Shown here: positions 31,619-44,095 of the stretch, piece by piece
Position numbering within the stretch: the first letter of the stretch is position 1
Layout of the letters: every line of letters begins with the position of its first letter
Origin: Eupeodes corollae
Taxonomy: Eukaryota; Arthropoda; Insecta; Diptera; Syrphidae
Length of the DNA stretch: 64,000 nucleotides
Reading direction: 5' to 3'
NCBI RefSeq assembly: GCF_945859685.1
Contig: NC_079148.1
Location: 50,602,421-50,666,420 of the forward strand
Translations under genes and position numbers: made by a program
Notes under the pieces: generated by a model
Seen by the model: the letters and a program-made list of their open reading frames with translations, nothing else
Told to the model about the DNA's origin: nothing
The model's database searches: none

Positions 31619-33585
31619 ATTTTTTTTAATAAGTATTTGAATAGGTCACAAGACTCCAAGAAAGAATTCTGAGTTACTAATAATATATAAGAAATTTTTC
31701 CTGGTATTAAAAAACAATTGAGATTTGTTTAATAGAAATCAGCGGACCGTTTTTTGCATACTGAAAAAGACATTTAAGAAACAATATGAGGCAAATAACA
31801 GTAACATTCGTAATGTGATACGAATGTTGTCCTCAAAAACTATAGGCATTTCATCTTAAAGATAGATTTTATTTTTGATGTATGAAAATGTTCAATCTTC
31901 GAGAAATATCGCGGTCAAGAAATTTATCATCCAACATTTTTCTTGAAAAAATGCGACTTTGAAATTCACAATTTTTGAAATTAATTTAAATAATTTCAAT
32001 GCCTTCTTTAAGCTTGTACCGTTCCATTTTTAGTAATATCAAAGTTTTTTCTCTTCAAATATTAAAAGATTTCAGTTTCGAAAACAACATCCACCCAAAA
32101 AAAGTTGTTTAAAATTTTGATATTAACAGGAATTTTTGAAGTAGAACTTACTGAATAAATTTTCCAAACAAAGGTAAACAATCCTGAGACATTGGTTGTA
32201 ATTATTACAACAAGAGATGAATATGAAAAACAAAAACAAAATGAAGTCACCAAATAAAGGATCATCTTTCCTCGTCCTCGATGACATTCAACATTTTTCA
32301 GTGTCCTCATTTTACAGCAGTGGTGTCTGTCTTTATGTGTATTCCATAAAACCACATATGAATGCAACGACAACGAGTATATCAAGGATGCTGAAGCTGA
32401 AGCTAAAGCAGATGATGATGATGATGCTGACGACTACATACACAGATATACATAGTCTATGGATAGATATACCATAAGGATTCTACTAGGAATGCGTTAT
32501 GTCATTCAACAGTTTGGCTGACTGCTTTGTGAATATATATTATGATGGTGTACTGTAGTACAAGGACTTTAAGGATAAATACACACATACACATATATAG
32601 TATAACATACATTCATACAAAGGACTACAGAAAGAAGAAGAAGTGATGTAGAATATAATATAGAATATTTTTGTTTGGGATGCGACGACTTTTGTGATTT
32701 TATCTTTGCCACGTAATTCAATTGAAACTTTTTGAATCACAAATTTAATTGAAAACCCATTGAAATTATTTTATTTTCAACACCATAACATCGGAACTAT
32801 ACTCCTACTATATACGAGTATAAGATATGAACAGAACATGCAGAACAGTACATTATAAAGTATCTATGTATACAATCTTCATACATATAGAAACATTTAT
32901 TATTATCTATAGAATTGAATTTAACTTAAACTAGAGCTAGAGGTTTATAGTTAGTTATAGAAAAACGATGGGTGATGTAAGTGAAGTGTTAAAGAATATT
33001 CATAAATTTGATTGAAATGGCTCAAAGCATGAATGCCTTTTACCATATTTGCATTCATGCATGCGATTACTTTTAAATTGATTGGATTATTTGTGTAGGG
33101 TATTTATTGAAGTATAAGTGTATAGTCTTAGGATTCTACAGGTTTAAGCTTTATAGAGATGAATAGGTTCATTTTATGTACCTATACGTATGATGCGGGT
33201 CGATAGCATGCTTGCTATCATAACTCTTACTTTTGACACCAGATCCAAGCCCTGTCTTTTGGGTTTTGAGTGAAAGTCAGTGATAATTATGAACATATTC
33301 GTATAGAAAGTTTTATATATATTAGTTTTTATGCACTAGTTGACATAAGAAGAATATCTTAGGACTTATGAAGAAGAAATTCACTAGACGAACTCATACA
33401 TACAACATGTGAGTGAGCCACAAAATCAGAAAAGGCTTTTAATGAAGTGGCCGAAAATCTTTGCGTTAAACTTATTTTTTTTTAAATTTTTATCATGGAA
33501 TATCCGCTTCCCAAAAAAAACTGATTCACACTATTCCAATGAGGAAGGAACTGTCTTCTTTGGAAATCCATTTGTCTTAAAAACT
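31619..33585. other. AT-rich sequence without a recognisable gene
   Basis: 31619-32247 is the end of copy B. 32248-33585 has no counterpart in the window. It includes a short GAT-repeat at about 32410-32430 and runs of TACACATA type. Open frames are short and lack motifs. Confidence 0.6.
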
Positions 33586-36500
33586 TTGAAATTTTAAGGG
33601 AGGTCTGGAGATCTGAAGGAAGGTATTAAAAATTAAATGGAGTTTAAAATATCGGAAAAGGTTTTGAAACATGTAAGTACGCCGATTTAAGAGAGATCTG
33701 AAATATCAAGGCGAGCCTCAAAAGTTCAAGTAAGGTCTTAAAATTTCAAGGAAGTTATAGAAATTCAAAGAATTTTTTGAAATATCAAATGATAGTTTGA
33801 AATTTCAAGGGAGATCTTAAAAGTTCAAGGGAGATCTTTAAATGTTAAGATCATGGTGGGCCTTTAAATATCAAAGAAGGTCGTGAAATAATAAGAGTGT
33901 TTTTAAAATTTCAAGATAGGTATGAAATTTCTCTTAAATATCAAGGGAACTGAGAGAGGGGTTAATCACGGCGGACTTTCAAATTCAAGGTGCATATTTG
34001 TAATAAATCAATTGAATTCTAGATATATACAGTTAGGTGAGTATTGATAGTTCAAGAAAGGTCTGTAGATTTCAAATCAGGTCAGGAGATTTTAAGTGAG
34101 GGCTTAATATATGAAGCGCGGTTTTCATATTCCAAGAGAGGCATTAAACTTTGAAGGGAGGTGTGGAGATTTGAAGGAAGGTCTTAAAATTTAAATGGAG
34201 TTTGAAATATCAGAAAAGGTTTTGAAACATGTAAGTCTGCATATTTAATAGAGATCTGAAATATCAAGGCGAGCCTTAAAAGTTCAAGTATGGTCTTAAA
34301 ATTTCAAGGAAGTTATAGAAATTCAAGGAATTGTTTGAAATATCAAATGATATTTTGAAATTTCAAGGGAGATCTTAAAAGTTTAAGGGAGATCTTGAAA
34401 TGTTAAGAGAATTTTTGAAATATCATGGTGGGCCTTTAAATATCAAAGAAGGTCGTGAAATATTAAGAGCGTTTTTTAAATTTCAAGGGAGGTATGAAAT
34501 TTTCAAGGGAGGTATGAAATTTCTCTTAAATATCAAGGGAACTGAGAGAGGGGTTAATCACGGCGGACTTTCAAATTCAAGGTGCATATTTGAAATAAAT
34601 CAATTGAATTCTAGATAATACAGTGAGGTGAGTATTGATAGTTCAAGAAAGGTCTGTAGATTTCGAATCAGGTCAGGAGATTTTAAGTGAGGGCTTAATA
34701 TATCAAGCGTGGTTTTCATATTCCAAGAGAGGCATTAAACTTTGAAGGGAGGTCTGGAGATTTGAAGGAAGGTCTTAAAATTTAATTGGAGTTGGAAATA
34801 TCAGAAAAGGTTGTAAAAGGTGTATGTCTGCGGATTAAAGTGAGGTCTGAAATACCAAGGGGGGTCTTAGTTAAAAGTTCAATTAAGTTCTTGAAATTTC
34901 AAGAAAGTTTTAGAAATATTAAGGAATTTTTTAAATATCAAACGAGATTTTGAGATTTCAATGGAGATCTTAAAATATCAAGGTTTAGCTTGGAATTTCA
35001 AGAGAGGTTTTAAAAGTTTAAGGAAGATCTTAAATTGTTAAGTGAGGTTTCTAAATATCATGGCGGACCTTTAAATATCAAAGAAGGTCGTGAAATATTA
35101 AGAGCGTTTTTTAAATTTCAAGGGATGTCTGCAATTTTCAAGGGAGGTCTTGAATATCAAGAGAAGTGAGAGAGGGATAAATCAAGGTGGACTTTCAACT
35201 TTAAGGTTCATATTTGTAATATAAATTGAAGTCAAGGCGATCCTTAAAAGTCTAAGGAAGGTCTTGCAATTTTAAGGAGGTTATAGAAATTTCAAGGAAT
35301 TTTTTGCAACATCAAACGATATTTTGAAATTTCAAGGGAGATCTTAAAATATCAAGGAAGGTCTTGAAATTTCAAGGAAGTTTTAGGAATATCAAGAATT
35401 TTTTTTAAATATCAAACAAGATTTTGAGATTTCAATGGACATCTTAAAATATCAAGGTTTATCTTCGAATTTCAAGGAAGGTTTTAAAAGTTTAAGGAAG
35501 ATCTTAAATCGGTAAGTGAGGTTTCTAAATATCATGGCGGACCTTTAAATATCAAAGAAGGTCGTGAAATATAAAGAGCGTTTTTAAAATTTCAAGGGAT
35601 GTCTGCAATTTTCAAGGGAGGTCTTGAATATCAAGAGCAGTGAGAGAGGGGTCCATCAAAGAGGACTTTCAAATTTAAGGTGCATATTTGCAATATAAAT
35701 TGAAATCTAGAGATATAAAGTGAGGTGAGTATTGATAGTTGAAGGGAGGTCTGTAGATTTCAAATGAGGTCAGGAGATTTTAAGTGAGATCTTGATATAT
35801 CAAGCGCGGTTTTCATATTTCAAGGGAGGTCTTGAATATCAAGAGAAGTGAGATAGGGGTGAATCAGGAGGACTTTCAAATTTAAGGTGCATATTTGTAA
35901 TGTAAATTGAAATCTAGAGATATAAAGTGAGGTGAGTATTGATTGTTCAAGAGAGGTCTGTAGATTTCAAATGAGGTCAGGAGATTTTAAGGGAGGTCTT
36001 GATATAGCAAGCGCGGTTTTCATATTACAAGGGAGGTCTAGAAAATCAAGAGAAGTGAGAGAGGGGTGAATCAAGGAGGACTTTCAAATTTATGGGGCAT
36101 ATTTGTAATATAAATTGAAATGTAGAGATATAAAGTGAGGTGAGTATTGATTGTTCAAGAGAGGTCTGTAGATTTCAAATGAGGTCAGGAGATTTTAAGG
36201 GAGGTCTTGATATAGCAAGCGCGGTTTTCATATTACAAGGGAGGTCTAGAAAATCAAGAGAAGTGAGAGAGGGGTGAATCAAGGAGGACTTTCAAATTTA
36301 TGGGGCATATTTGTAATATAAATTGAAGTCTAGAGATATAAAGTGAGGTGAGTATTGATAGTTCAAGGGAGGTCTGTAGATTTCAAATAAGGTCAGAAGA
36401 TTTTAAGGGAGGTCTTGATATAGCAAGCGCGGTTTTCATATTTCAAGAGAGGCATTGAACTTTTAAGGGAGGTCTGGCGATTTGAAGGAAGGTCTTAAAA

Positions 36501-37965
36501 TTTAAATGGAATTCGAAATATTAGAAAACGTTGTAAAATATGTATGTCTGTGGATTTAAGTGAGGTCTGAAATATCAAGGCAGGTCTAAGTTAAAAATTC
36601 AAAGAAGGTCTTGATGTTTCAAGGAAGTTTTAGGAATATCAAGACATTTTTTTAAATATCAAACGAGATTTTGAGATTTCAAGGGAGATCTTAAAATATG
36701 AAGGTGTATCTTGGAATTTCAATGGAGGTTTTAAAAGTTTAAGGGAGATCTTAAATTATTAAGAGGTTTTGAAATATCATGATGGACCTTTAAATTTATT
36801 AAGAGCGTATTTTACATTTCAAAGGAGGTCTGAAATTTTCAACTGAGGTCTGGAAAAATCAAGAGAGGTGAGAGAGGGGTGAATCAAGGAGAATTTTGAA
36901 ATTTAAGTTGCATATTTGTAATATATAAATTGAAATCTAGAGATATAAAGTGGGATGAGTATTGATAGTTTAAGTGAGGTTTGTACATTTCAAATCAGGT
37001 AAGGAGATTTTAAGTGAGGTCTTGATATATCAAGCGCGGTTTTCATATTTTAAAGGAGGTCTTGAATATCAAGAGAAGTAAGAGAGTGGTGAACCAAAGA
37101 GGACTTTCAAATTTTAGGCGCATATTTGTAATATAAATTGAAGTATAGAGATATAAAGTGAGGTGAGTATTGATAGTTCAAGGGAGATCTGTTGATTTCA
37201 AATGAGGTTAGGAGATTTCAAGTAAGGTCTTGTATATCAAGCGCGGTTTCATATATCAAGGGAGGTCTTGAATATCAAGAGAAGTGAGAGAAGGGTGAAT
37301 CAGGGAGGACTTTTAAATTTAAGATGCATGTTTGTAATATAAATTGAAATCTAGAGATATAAAGTGAGGTGAGTATTGATAGTTCAAGGGAGGTCTGTAG
37401 ATTTCAAATAAGGTCAGAAGATTTTAAGGGAGGTCTTGATATAGCAAGCGCGGTTTTCATATTTTAAAGGAGGTCTTGAATATCAAGAGAAGTAAGAGAG
37501 TGGTGAACCAAAGAGGACTTTCAAATTTTAGGTGCATATTTGTAATATAAATTGAAGTATAGAGATATAAAGTGAGGCGAGTATTGATAGTTCAAGGGAG
37601 GTCTAAAGATTTCAAATGAGGTCATGAGATTTTAAGTGAGGTTTTGATATATCCAGCGCGGTTTTCATATTTCAAGGGAGGTCTTGAATATCAATTGAAA
37701 TGAGAGAGGGGTGAATCAGGGAGGACTTTCAAATTTTAGGTGTTTATTTGTTATATTAATTGAAATCTAGAGATATAAAGCGAGGTGAGTATTGATAGTT
37801 CAAGGGAGGTCTGTAGATTTCAAATGAGATCAGGAGATTTTAAGTGAGGGGTTGATATATCAAGTACGGTTTTCATATTTCAAGAGAGGCATTGAACTTT
37901 GAAGGGAGGTCTGGAGATTATAAGGGACGTCTTAAAATTTCAAGGGCTCTTTTGAAACATCAATA
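33586..37965 (+). repeat. 4.4-kb hierarchical minisatellite: ~21-bp units in ~208-bp and ~600-bp higher-order units
   Basis: The array is built from units of about 20-22 bp, roughly TTCAAGGGAGGTCTTGAAA, with many variants. These form higher-order units marked by TGAGGTGAGTATTGATAG at 34034 (first base changed), 34624, 35721, 35928, 36136, 36344, 36951, 37159, 37365, 37573 and 37781. Spacings are 207, 208, 208, then 607, then 208, 206, 208, 208. Earlier spacings are 590 and about 1097. Each 208-bp unit has about ten 21-bp subunits. The plus strand is purine-rich. No frame longer than 72 residues runs through it. Confidence 0.95.
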
Positions 37966-40234
37966 AAGTTGAGCTGATTCAGTGTTAATTTGAGTCCCAG
38001 TTATCCAATGCAAAGGCTTTGTTACAGTTAAGAAATGCAAATCACGGCATGACTTAGGGGACAAATAGAATAATGAGAATAAGTAGACATATTTTTTCAA
38101 TTTGGCAAAACCGATAGGAGACTATAAAAAGTCTCGTTGCGCTAGCTTAACACAGACTTAACTTGTAATTAATTTTATATTCAATTCATTCTCTTAAAAA
38201 ATTCTAAGTTTCAGATGTTAAGATAATTTGTATATCCCTTATTTGTAAGTCTTTTCTATTCTGACAATCTTCTTTTAAATATATTGAAACAAAAGCACTT
38301 ATAAAAAGTAAGTTTAAAAGCATTTTGTTAAGCTACAGGGAAGTTATTATTTAATATAATAACATCATTTTTACTGTATGAACAAAAAAGTTTCCGATTT
38401 CTCTGGAGATAAAATGGGCAGAGTTCTTAATTCACTGATACTTTGTGGTTAAGAAGAATTTTAAAAAACACCAAACGTAGGTCGTCGTCGGTTTTGTGTT
38501 CTGATTGGGTTATGGCCTCATAGGGCGTTCAGTTTTTTTTTTGTTTTTTTTTTTTGTATAGCCTTAAAGTTTTCGCGAAAAGTTGACTAAGCATGAAATA
38601 AACTTAACTCCGAATGTAATGGTCCATGAAAAATGCAATAGTAAAAATTTAATTACGCGCAGCGAATAAAGTCGCAGAAATAAAGTTATTCATGGTCGTC
38701 CTTGTCATGTGTGTAATGGCGTTATAAAGTGTTCTTAATGTGACGTCTCTGCTGGGCCACGCCACATAGGAAATGCGTTGTTTTGTCAACGCTGTCGGTG
38801 TCGATGTCAGTAACGGTGTAGCCTTAAAAGGCGTGTGGTAAGAGCATATGTTTGCGTATGTGTTCCCCTGTATATATGTGTCAATTTCGAAAATTTAATT
38901 TGTTCGTTTGTATCCTTTTTTGTTATTGTCCTTGATGTGAGCTATACACACACATACCCATGTATGCTTGTAAGTCTTATGTCTTTTTATTTCAAAAACA
39001 AAACAGCGACGAGAGTAAAAAAAAAAGGTTAAAATTAATGTACCCATTCAGGGCACAGACAGAGGGAAGTTGATCGGTATTAAACTACCACAACAAATGA
39101 AATTATTGAGCTGTAAAAATAACTGCGAAAGGATTTTACTGGTGTCCTGTTAAGGATTCTACTGAGGCTGGTTTCCGGTGCGCAATTTTTATTGAGTTGA
39201 ATGAATGTATATTATACATACCTACAGTCAAGGAATATACTCATGGTATCGTAGATATAGCAATTGCTTGGCAGATGAATTTAAAGAGCTCTTTTTTTGC
39301 TAGATAAATATTTATTCAAGTGCATAATGGGTAGTTTATATGTATGCGTAATTTTTTTTTTTACTTCTGTTTGACACTGTGAAAAGCCCGAAGAATTTAT
39401 TTTAAATGAATAATAATTATAACAGCGAAATGAAAATGACGATGCTTATGTTAATAATTATTTTGATGTTTGTTTTTATTTTATTTTTGTATTTTGTTAT
39501 TTAATTTTATTGTTTTAATTTGACTGTACTGGAGTGTATTTATTTTATTTACTCAATGTTTATGTTGCGGATATACTGTTGCTTTTTTTATTTTGAAGGA
39601 ATATTTATATGCCTTAACGTCAAGACTAATTTGACTTGAACTGCTAATGAGTGGCATGAAACGAAGTTATATATTTACAAAGCATTCTTTATCGGTACAT
39701 GTTTTTATTATATATTAAATCGATTCAAAGGTTGGTAATTATGCATAACTCCATTATTTTGTTTGTTTGTAAACTTAATTTGGTTAACTTTGTTAACATT
39801 TAAAGTTAACAGTTGTCTAAATATGTATAGTTCTTATAAACGACAAGTTTAATATTCTTTTGTTCAGAAACAGGAAAGTTACTATTTGAATTTATAAAAA
39901 AAATATTACGTATACGCCACCAAAACTAGAATAGCATAATCAAAATTTATTACAAACGAGAATTATGATTTCTGTGAAGATAAAATAAAACAGAGTTCTA
40001 AGAACTTCACTGATACTTCAAGGGTTAGAAGAGTTTTAACAATGTGTTAAGTGTTAAGTGTTAGGTATATTAAGTGTACTAATTTGTCTTGACGCCTCAA
40101 CTCGCCCTTTACCCGTAACGTGATAATTAGTGGAAAGCACTAAAGATGATCGAATTGCATTTAGATTTGCTCAAAAGGAAGAGTGTATTAGAATCCCTTG
40201 CAATGACTTAAACTATACGTAGGATCCTTCAATG
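37966..40234. other. AT-rich sequence without a recognisable gene
   Basis: Single-copy in this window, with T runs at 38530-38556 and 39353-39362. 38660-38825 is slightly more GC-rich and could be a conserved non-coding or intronic stretch of a host gene, but nothing identifies it. Confidence 0.5.
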
Positions 40235-40967
40235 TGACGAAAAAGCTGTTTTACAGCAGTCGAGTTGATCCCAGAGTGAAGGAGACTTGTCAAATGGCCT
40301 AATTTTGCAGTGAATCTACTTGCCGGTTTTTCGTCTTACAATATTTGCAAATTAAATGAATAATGTACACTAACCTGCGATGACGGTGAAACATAGAGCA
40401 TCAACCTTAGGGGAATAAACGTTCTGCACAGGGGTTTCAAGCTTTAGTTAGATTCTTGGCTATCGATGTAGCCAAAAACATGGTTTCATTTTTCCCGTTT
40501 TGGAGCGGGCTTATAAGAACAATTATTTGTTTTTGGTTGTCCTGTGTAGCTCAACGCTGCCCCGTTTCAGAAGGATTTTGGTAATCTTGCAACAGTGTCT
40601 TAAACGCACGCTACACTTGTTTGCATCAAACGCCCGAATCTTCTTACGCTCATAACCATTTAAACTAGGCACGCCGGAGACATTCCTCTTTTTAGAAATA
40701 TGCGGTGTGATACAGGACCGATTGGCAGTACGAAAAAAGAAATAAATCTTTCGTGGCTTTGTGGCACAATATCTCGATGGTTCAGTAGGGCTGTGTTTTA
40801 ATAAGACTGCATTGAGGAGGAGAACATCCAGTTCTTCAAGTGATAAAATAAAAAAGAGCTTTTGAGCCCTGGTCGGCTCATAAGCCTGTTTTATAATCGA
40901 AACATTTATCAACTTTAGTCAAGCTTATAGTGAATAAACAAAAACGAATGTAAGCAAAAAGAAAATA
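40235..40967 (+). mobile_element. Old, degenerate 3' part of the SINE-inserted LINE family (copy D)
   Basis: Pieces aligned by eye to 14830-15625: GACGAAAAAGCTGTTTTAC, CGAGTTGATCCCAGAGTGAAG, an unrelated stretch at about 40311-40500, then GGTTGTCCTGTGTAG, CTCAACGCTGCCCC, CAACAGTGTCTTAAACGC, TCGATGGTTCAGTAGGGCTG, and the end GAGCCCTGGTCGGCTCATA with an A-rich tail. All coding frames are broken. Much more diverged than copies A-C. Confidence 0.78.
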
Positions 40968-41210
40968 GGATTTTCATGCAAGAGGTCTGGGCTCATTTCC
41001 GAACTGAGCCACCTAAACGACTCTTTTTTTTGCGAGAAAATGAGAAACACCCCAACAGCAAAATTCTTCTCAAGGAGTGATTCATCAAATCATCCATTTC
41101 AAATCAGCGTAAAATTGTAGGCTTCTATCTTTGACATTTTTCGCATACAAGAAATTGTAGAGAGTTGTAAAGCAACATGCCCTAATTTTGTACGAACTTT
41201 TGCACCACCT
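40968..41210 (+). mobile_element. SINE 3' half directly after LINE copy D
   Basis: GGATTTTCATGCAAGAGGTC starts at the same SINE position (anticodon arm) as the 3' halves after copies A and B. It continues with a decayed B box (GGCTCATTTCC), CTGAGCCACC, the body (GAGTGATTCATCAAAT, AAATTGTAGGC) and the end TTTTGCACCACC. Strongly diverged. Confidence 0.72.
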
Positions 41211-41579
41211 ACTTCATTAATTAATCAACTTGTTGTGAAAAACACGAGATAGGAACCTAGAGACCCTTCTTGCTGGAAAGGCTTGATAATTGCTGCCATA
41301 ATTTATAGTGTGAGTTCTTTGGATTAACAAGGCTCTAGCAGGAAAATAGATTGATACTAATTTAAGAAGCGATGTACGTTTGATATGGTAGCTTCTAAAA
41401 AGGATTGAACTATGATTTTTTTTCTTGATTCTAAGGGCTTACTTACTTACTTACTTACTTACTTAAGGTGGCGCTACAGTCCTGTGTGAACTAGGGCCTC
41501 AAACAACAAACTTCTCCATGTAGCTTGGTCCCTAGCTAGATGTCTCCAGTTTCGAGCTCCAAATTGGGTGAGGTCACCT

Positions 41580-42760
41580 TCCACTTGTGCGTCCACCTGA
41601 TCCGCGGTCTTCCTCTACTGCGCTGTACCTTGGGTGTGGATTCGAAGACTTTCCGGGCCGAAACATTGGTTTCCATGCGCTCTACGTGACCCAGCCATCT
41701 TAGTCGTTGGACTTTTACCCTTCTGGATAAGTCTACGTCGCTGTACAGCCCGTACAGCTCGTCCTTCTATCTTCCCCTCCACTCCCCTACGATGCATACG
41801 GGACCAAAGATCACACAAAGAACTTTTCTCTCGAACCGGCACAAGATGCTTTCATCCGCTTTTGTCATAGTCCATGCTTCTGCACCGTATAGCAGGACGG
41901 GGATGATAAGGTTATATAGCAACACTTTGGTCCCAAGAGAGAAGACTTTCACGTTACCACTCAATTGCTTTCTTAGTCCAAAGAAACAGCGGTTAGCAGC
42001 GGTTGCTTTGATCTCAGCGCTGGTGTTATTTTCTACGTTTACAGCGGAGCCTAGGTAAACGAAGTCCTTGATCATATCAAAGTTACGTCTGTCGATGGTG
42101 ACGTTTTGACCAAGACGTCGGTGTTGTATGTCCTTTCTTGACGACAGCTGTACTTTGTTTTGAACTCATTAACCGTTAAACCCATTTTTGCCGCTTCTGC
42201 CTCAACACTCACAAAAGCCCCATTGAAATCACGCTGAATTCTTCCGATTATGTCAAAGTCATCAGCATATGCCAGTAATTGGACAGATTCTTTGAAAGAT
42301 ATTGCCTCTAGTGTTGATGTGTGAGCTCTGCACTACTCTTTAAGCACGATGTTAAAAAAAATCACATGACAGCGCATCACCTTGTCTAAAACCTATTTTG
42401 ACATCGAAAGGTTCTGTTAAGTTGTTTCCAACCTTCATGGAGTAGCGTGAATTCTCCATGGTCATCCTGCACAAACGGACGAGTTTGGCACTGATGCCAA
42501 AACGAGACATGGCTCTATACAGCTCGTCCCTGTATATGCTGCCATATGAGGCCTTGAAATCGATGAAAAGATGGTAGGTGTCGATTTAGTGTTCTTGGGT
42601 TTTTGTCCAGGATCTGCCGTAATGTGAATATTTAATCAACTGTTGACTTTTCTGGTCTAAAACCACACTGATAAGGACCTATCACGTTGTTGACGATTGG
42701 CTATAGACTTTCACATATTACGGCGGAGAAGATTTTATAGGCGATGTTAAGTAGACTGAT
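41580..42760 (-). pseudogene. RT palm and C-terminal region of the RTE-like LINE, minus strand
   Basis: Fragments show NYRGISLLNIAYKI, YADD in LLAYADDFD, NGAFVSVEAEAAKMGLTVN, then the 41767-42075 frame with DFVYLGSAVNVENNTSAEIK, ANRCFFGLRKQLSGNV, PVLLYGAEAWTMTKADES and FERKVLCVIFGPVCIVGEW, and after it VQRLRWLGHVER and the GRPRIRW-type end. Frameshifts and a few stops separate the pieces. Confidence 0.8.
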
Positions 42761-42763
42761 TCC

Positions 42764-43132
42764 TCAATAATTGGTGCAGTTTAGAGGGTCTACTTTTTTC
42801 AGGATCGGGTAAACAATACTGAGCTTCCATTTATCGGGCATGGTTTCTTCCGACCATATCTTACAGATAAGTTGGTGCTTGCTCCTAACTAACTTATCTC
42901 CAGCTGCTTTAAAGAGCTCGGCATTCAAGCCATCTGCTTCAGCGGCTTTATTAGACTTCAACTTAGATATAGCAATCTTTACTTCGTCTAAGTCGGGAGG
43001 ACGGGATTGTTGGCTTTCGTCGTCTATACTGAATGGATCATCCTGCCTGACAGCGAAATTCAGTTCTTCATCGCCGTTATACAGTCTGCAGAAGTGGTCC
43101 TTCCATATCCTCAGCATTGACTGCGGTTCCAC
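42764..43132 (-). pseudogene. RT N-terminal part of the RTE-like LINE, minus strand
   Basis: 122 residues: EPQSMLRIWKDHFCRLYNGD, KLKSNKAAEADGLNAELFKA, LICKIWSEETMPDKWKLSIV, YPILKKVDPLNCTNY. It shows what copies A and B deleted after KLKSN. Confidence 0.85.
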
Positions 43133-43182
43133 TATGATGTTTCACTTTCGTCTTTGCAGCCTTTGGTTCTAGGTTTATGTAC

Positions 43183-44095
43183 CTATGAATTTAGTTTCAC
43201 CTGTTCATAAAACTTTCGAACCTGATTCCTGCTTTTATACCTCTCAACATCTTCGACCGCACGCTTCTCATGTCCTCTCTTTTTCCTTCTGAGAAGTCGG
43301 AGTTCCTCTCGCCTCTTCTGCTCATAGAGCTCACGAGCAGCTTTCGTCCTTTTATGCAGCGCCGCTTTGCGTGCCTCTTGTTTGGCTGCATTTGCCTGCC
43401 GACATTCCTCATCAAACCAGGGGTTCCTTGTTGGTGGCTGTTTGAAACCCAGCACATCAGAGGCGGCTTCTCTGATTGCATCTTGGCAATATTGCCACTG
43501 GTTTTCGATACATTGTGTTGGCGGCAGAGATCTTCGAGAGAGGTTACTTGTATCTCGGTCGGAAAAGGATTTGGCGATCTCTGGCGATTGTAGCTGTTCG
43601 ACGTTGTACCTTCTCCCAGCACCTCCCTGTTTTGCCTTGGGTCTGCAAATCCGAAGTGCTACCTTGACGACAACGAGGTTGTGGTCCGAGTCGATGTTAG
43701 CTCCTCGGAAAGTTCGTACAACCATGATGCTGGAAGCGTGTCTATCGTCGATCGCAATATGGTCAATCTAGTTGACGGTAGATTGATCTGGAGAAGTCCA
43801 AGTTCCTTTGTAGATGTTGAGGTGTGGGAAACGCGTACTGGCTACTTTGACGTTTCGCCCCGCAGCAAAATCTATGAACCTGAATCCATTGTCGGAGGTG
43901 TTGTCGTGCAGGATGTTCTTCCCGATTATTGCACCAAAGATGTCTTCCCTTCCGAGCTTGGCATTAAAATCGCCCAGGACTATTTTAATATCGTAGCTAG
44001 GACACTGCTCATATGTTTTGTCTAAGAGCTCAAAGAATATATCCTTGTTGTTGTCGTCTTTCTCTTCTGTGGGGGCGTGCGCGCAGAACTAAAGT
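43183..44095 (-). pseudogene. Endonuclease and linker of the RTE-like LINE, minus strand
   Basis: Minus strand in order: IKIVLGDFNAKLGRED (nuclease catalytic motif, near 43960), DNGFRFIDFA, VNQIDHIAI, FRGANIDSDHNLVVVKV (SDHN motif, in the open 43183-43725 frame), then GRRYNVEQLQSPEIAKSF and the basic linker FKQPPTRNPWFDEECRQANA. The last 180 codons form one open frame; upstream parts are in others. Confidence 0.85.

Larger units (their letters stand above)
19981..32247 (+). repeat. Large duplication, copy B (partner 2632-16547)
   Basis: A 12.3-kb block in the same orientation as copy A, starting in the CR1-like LINE tail and ending at the position where copy A is cut by the N gap (AAAATGAAGTC in both). 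B continues into sequence with no A counterpart because A stops there. See copy A for the differences. Either a true tandem duplication or the second haplotype of the same locus. Confidence 0.93.
41441..44095 (-). mobile_element. RTE-like LINE, minus strand, 5'-truncated in the endonuclease
   Basis: Runs from about 44095 (FCAHAPTEEKDDNNKD, endonuclease) to a tail of six ACTT units at 41441-41464 (TAAG on the element strand). The 3' end reads GGACTGTAGCGCCACCTTAAG. Intact blocks: endonuclease and linker 43183-44090, RT N-terminal 42764-43132 with the 38 codons missing from copies A and B, YADD (LLAYADDFDI) near 42260, and C-terminal 41767-42075. Several frameshifts between them. The most informative member of this family here. 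Confidence 0.88.

Noticed and set aside
34400..34618. A 72-residue repeat protein in the minisatellite
   Set aside because: Frame is not kept between repeat units; unit length is not a multiple of three and stops occur in neighbouring units.
33586..37965. CRISPR-like array
   Set aside because: Repeats vary, there are no constant-length unique spacers, and the genome is that of an animal.
43183..44095. Host gene 'craniofacial development protein 2'
   Set aside because: Endonuclease, linker and RT follow in LINE order with frameshifts, a (TAAG)n tail and multiple copies. The label is a common misannotation of such LINE endonucleases.
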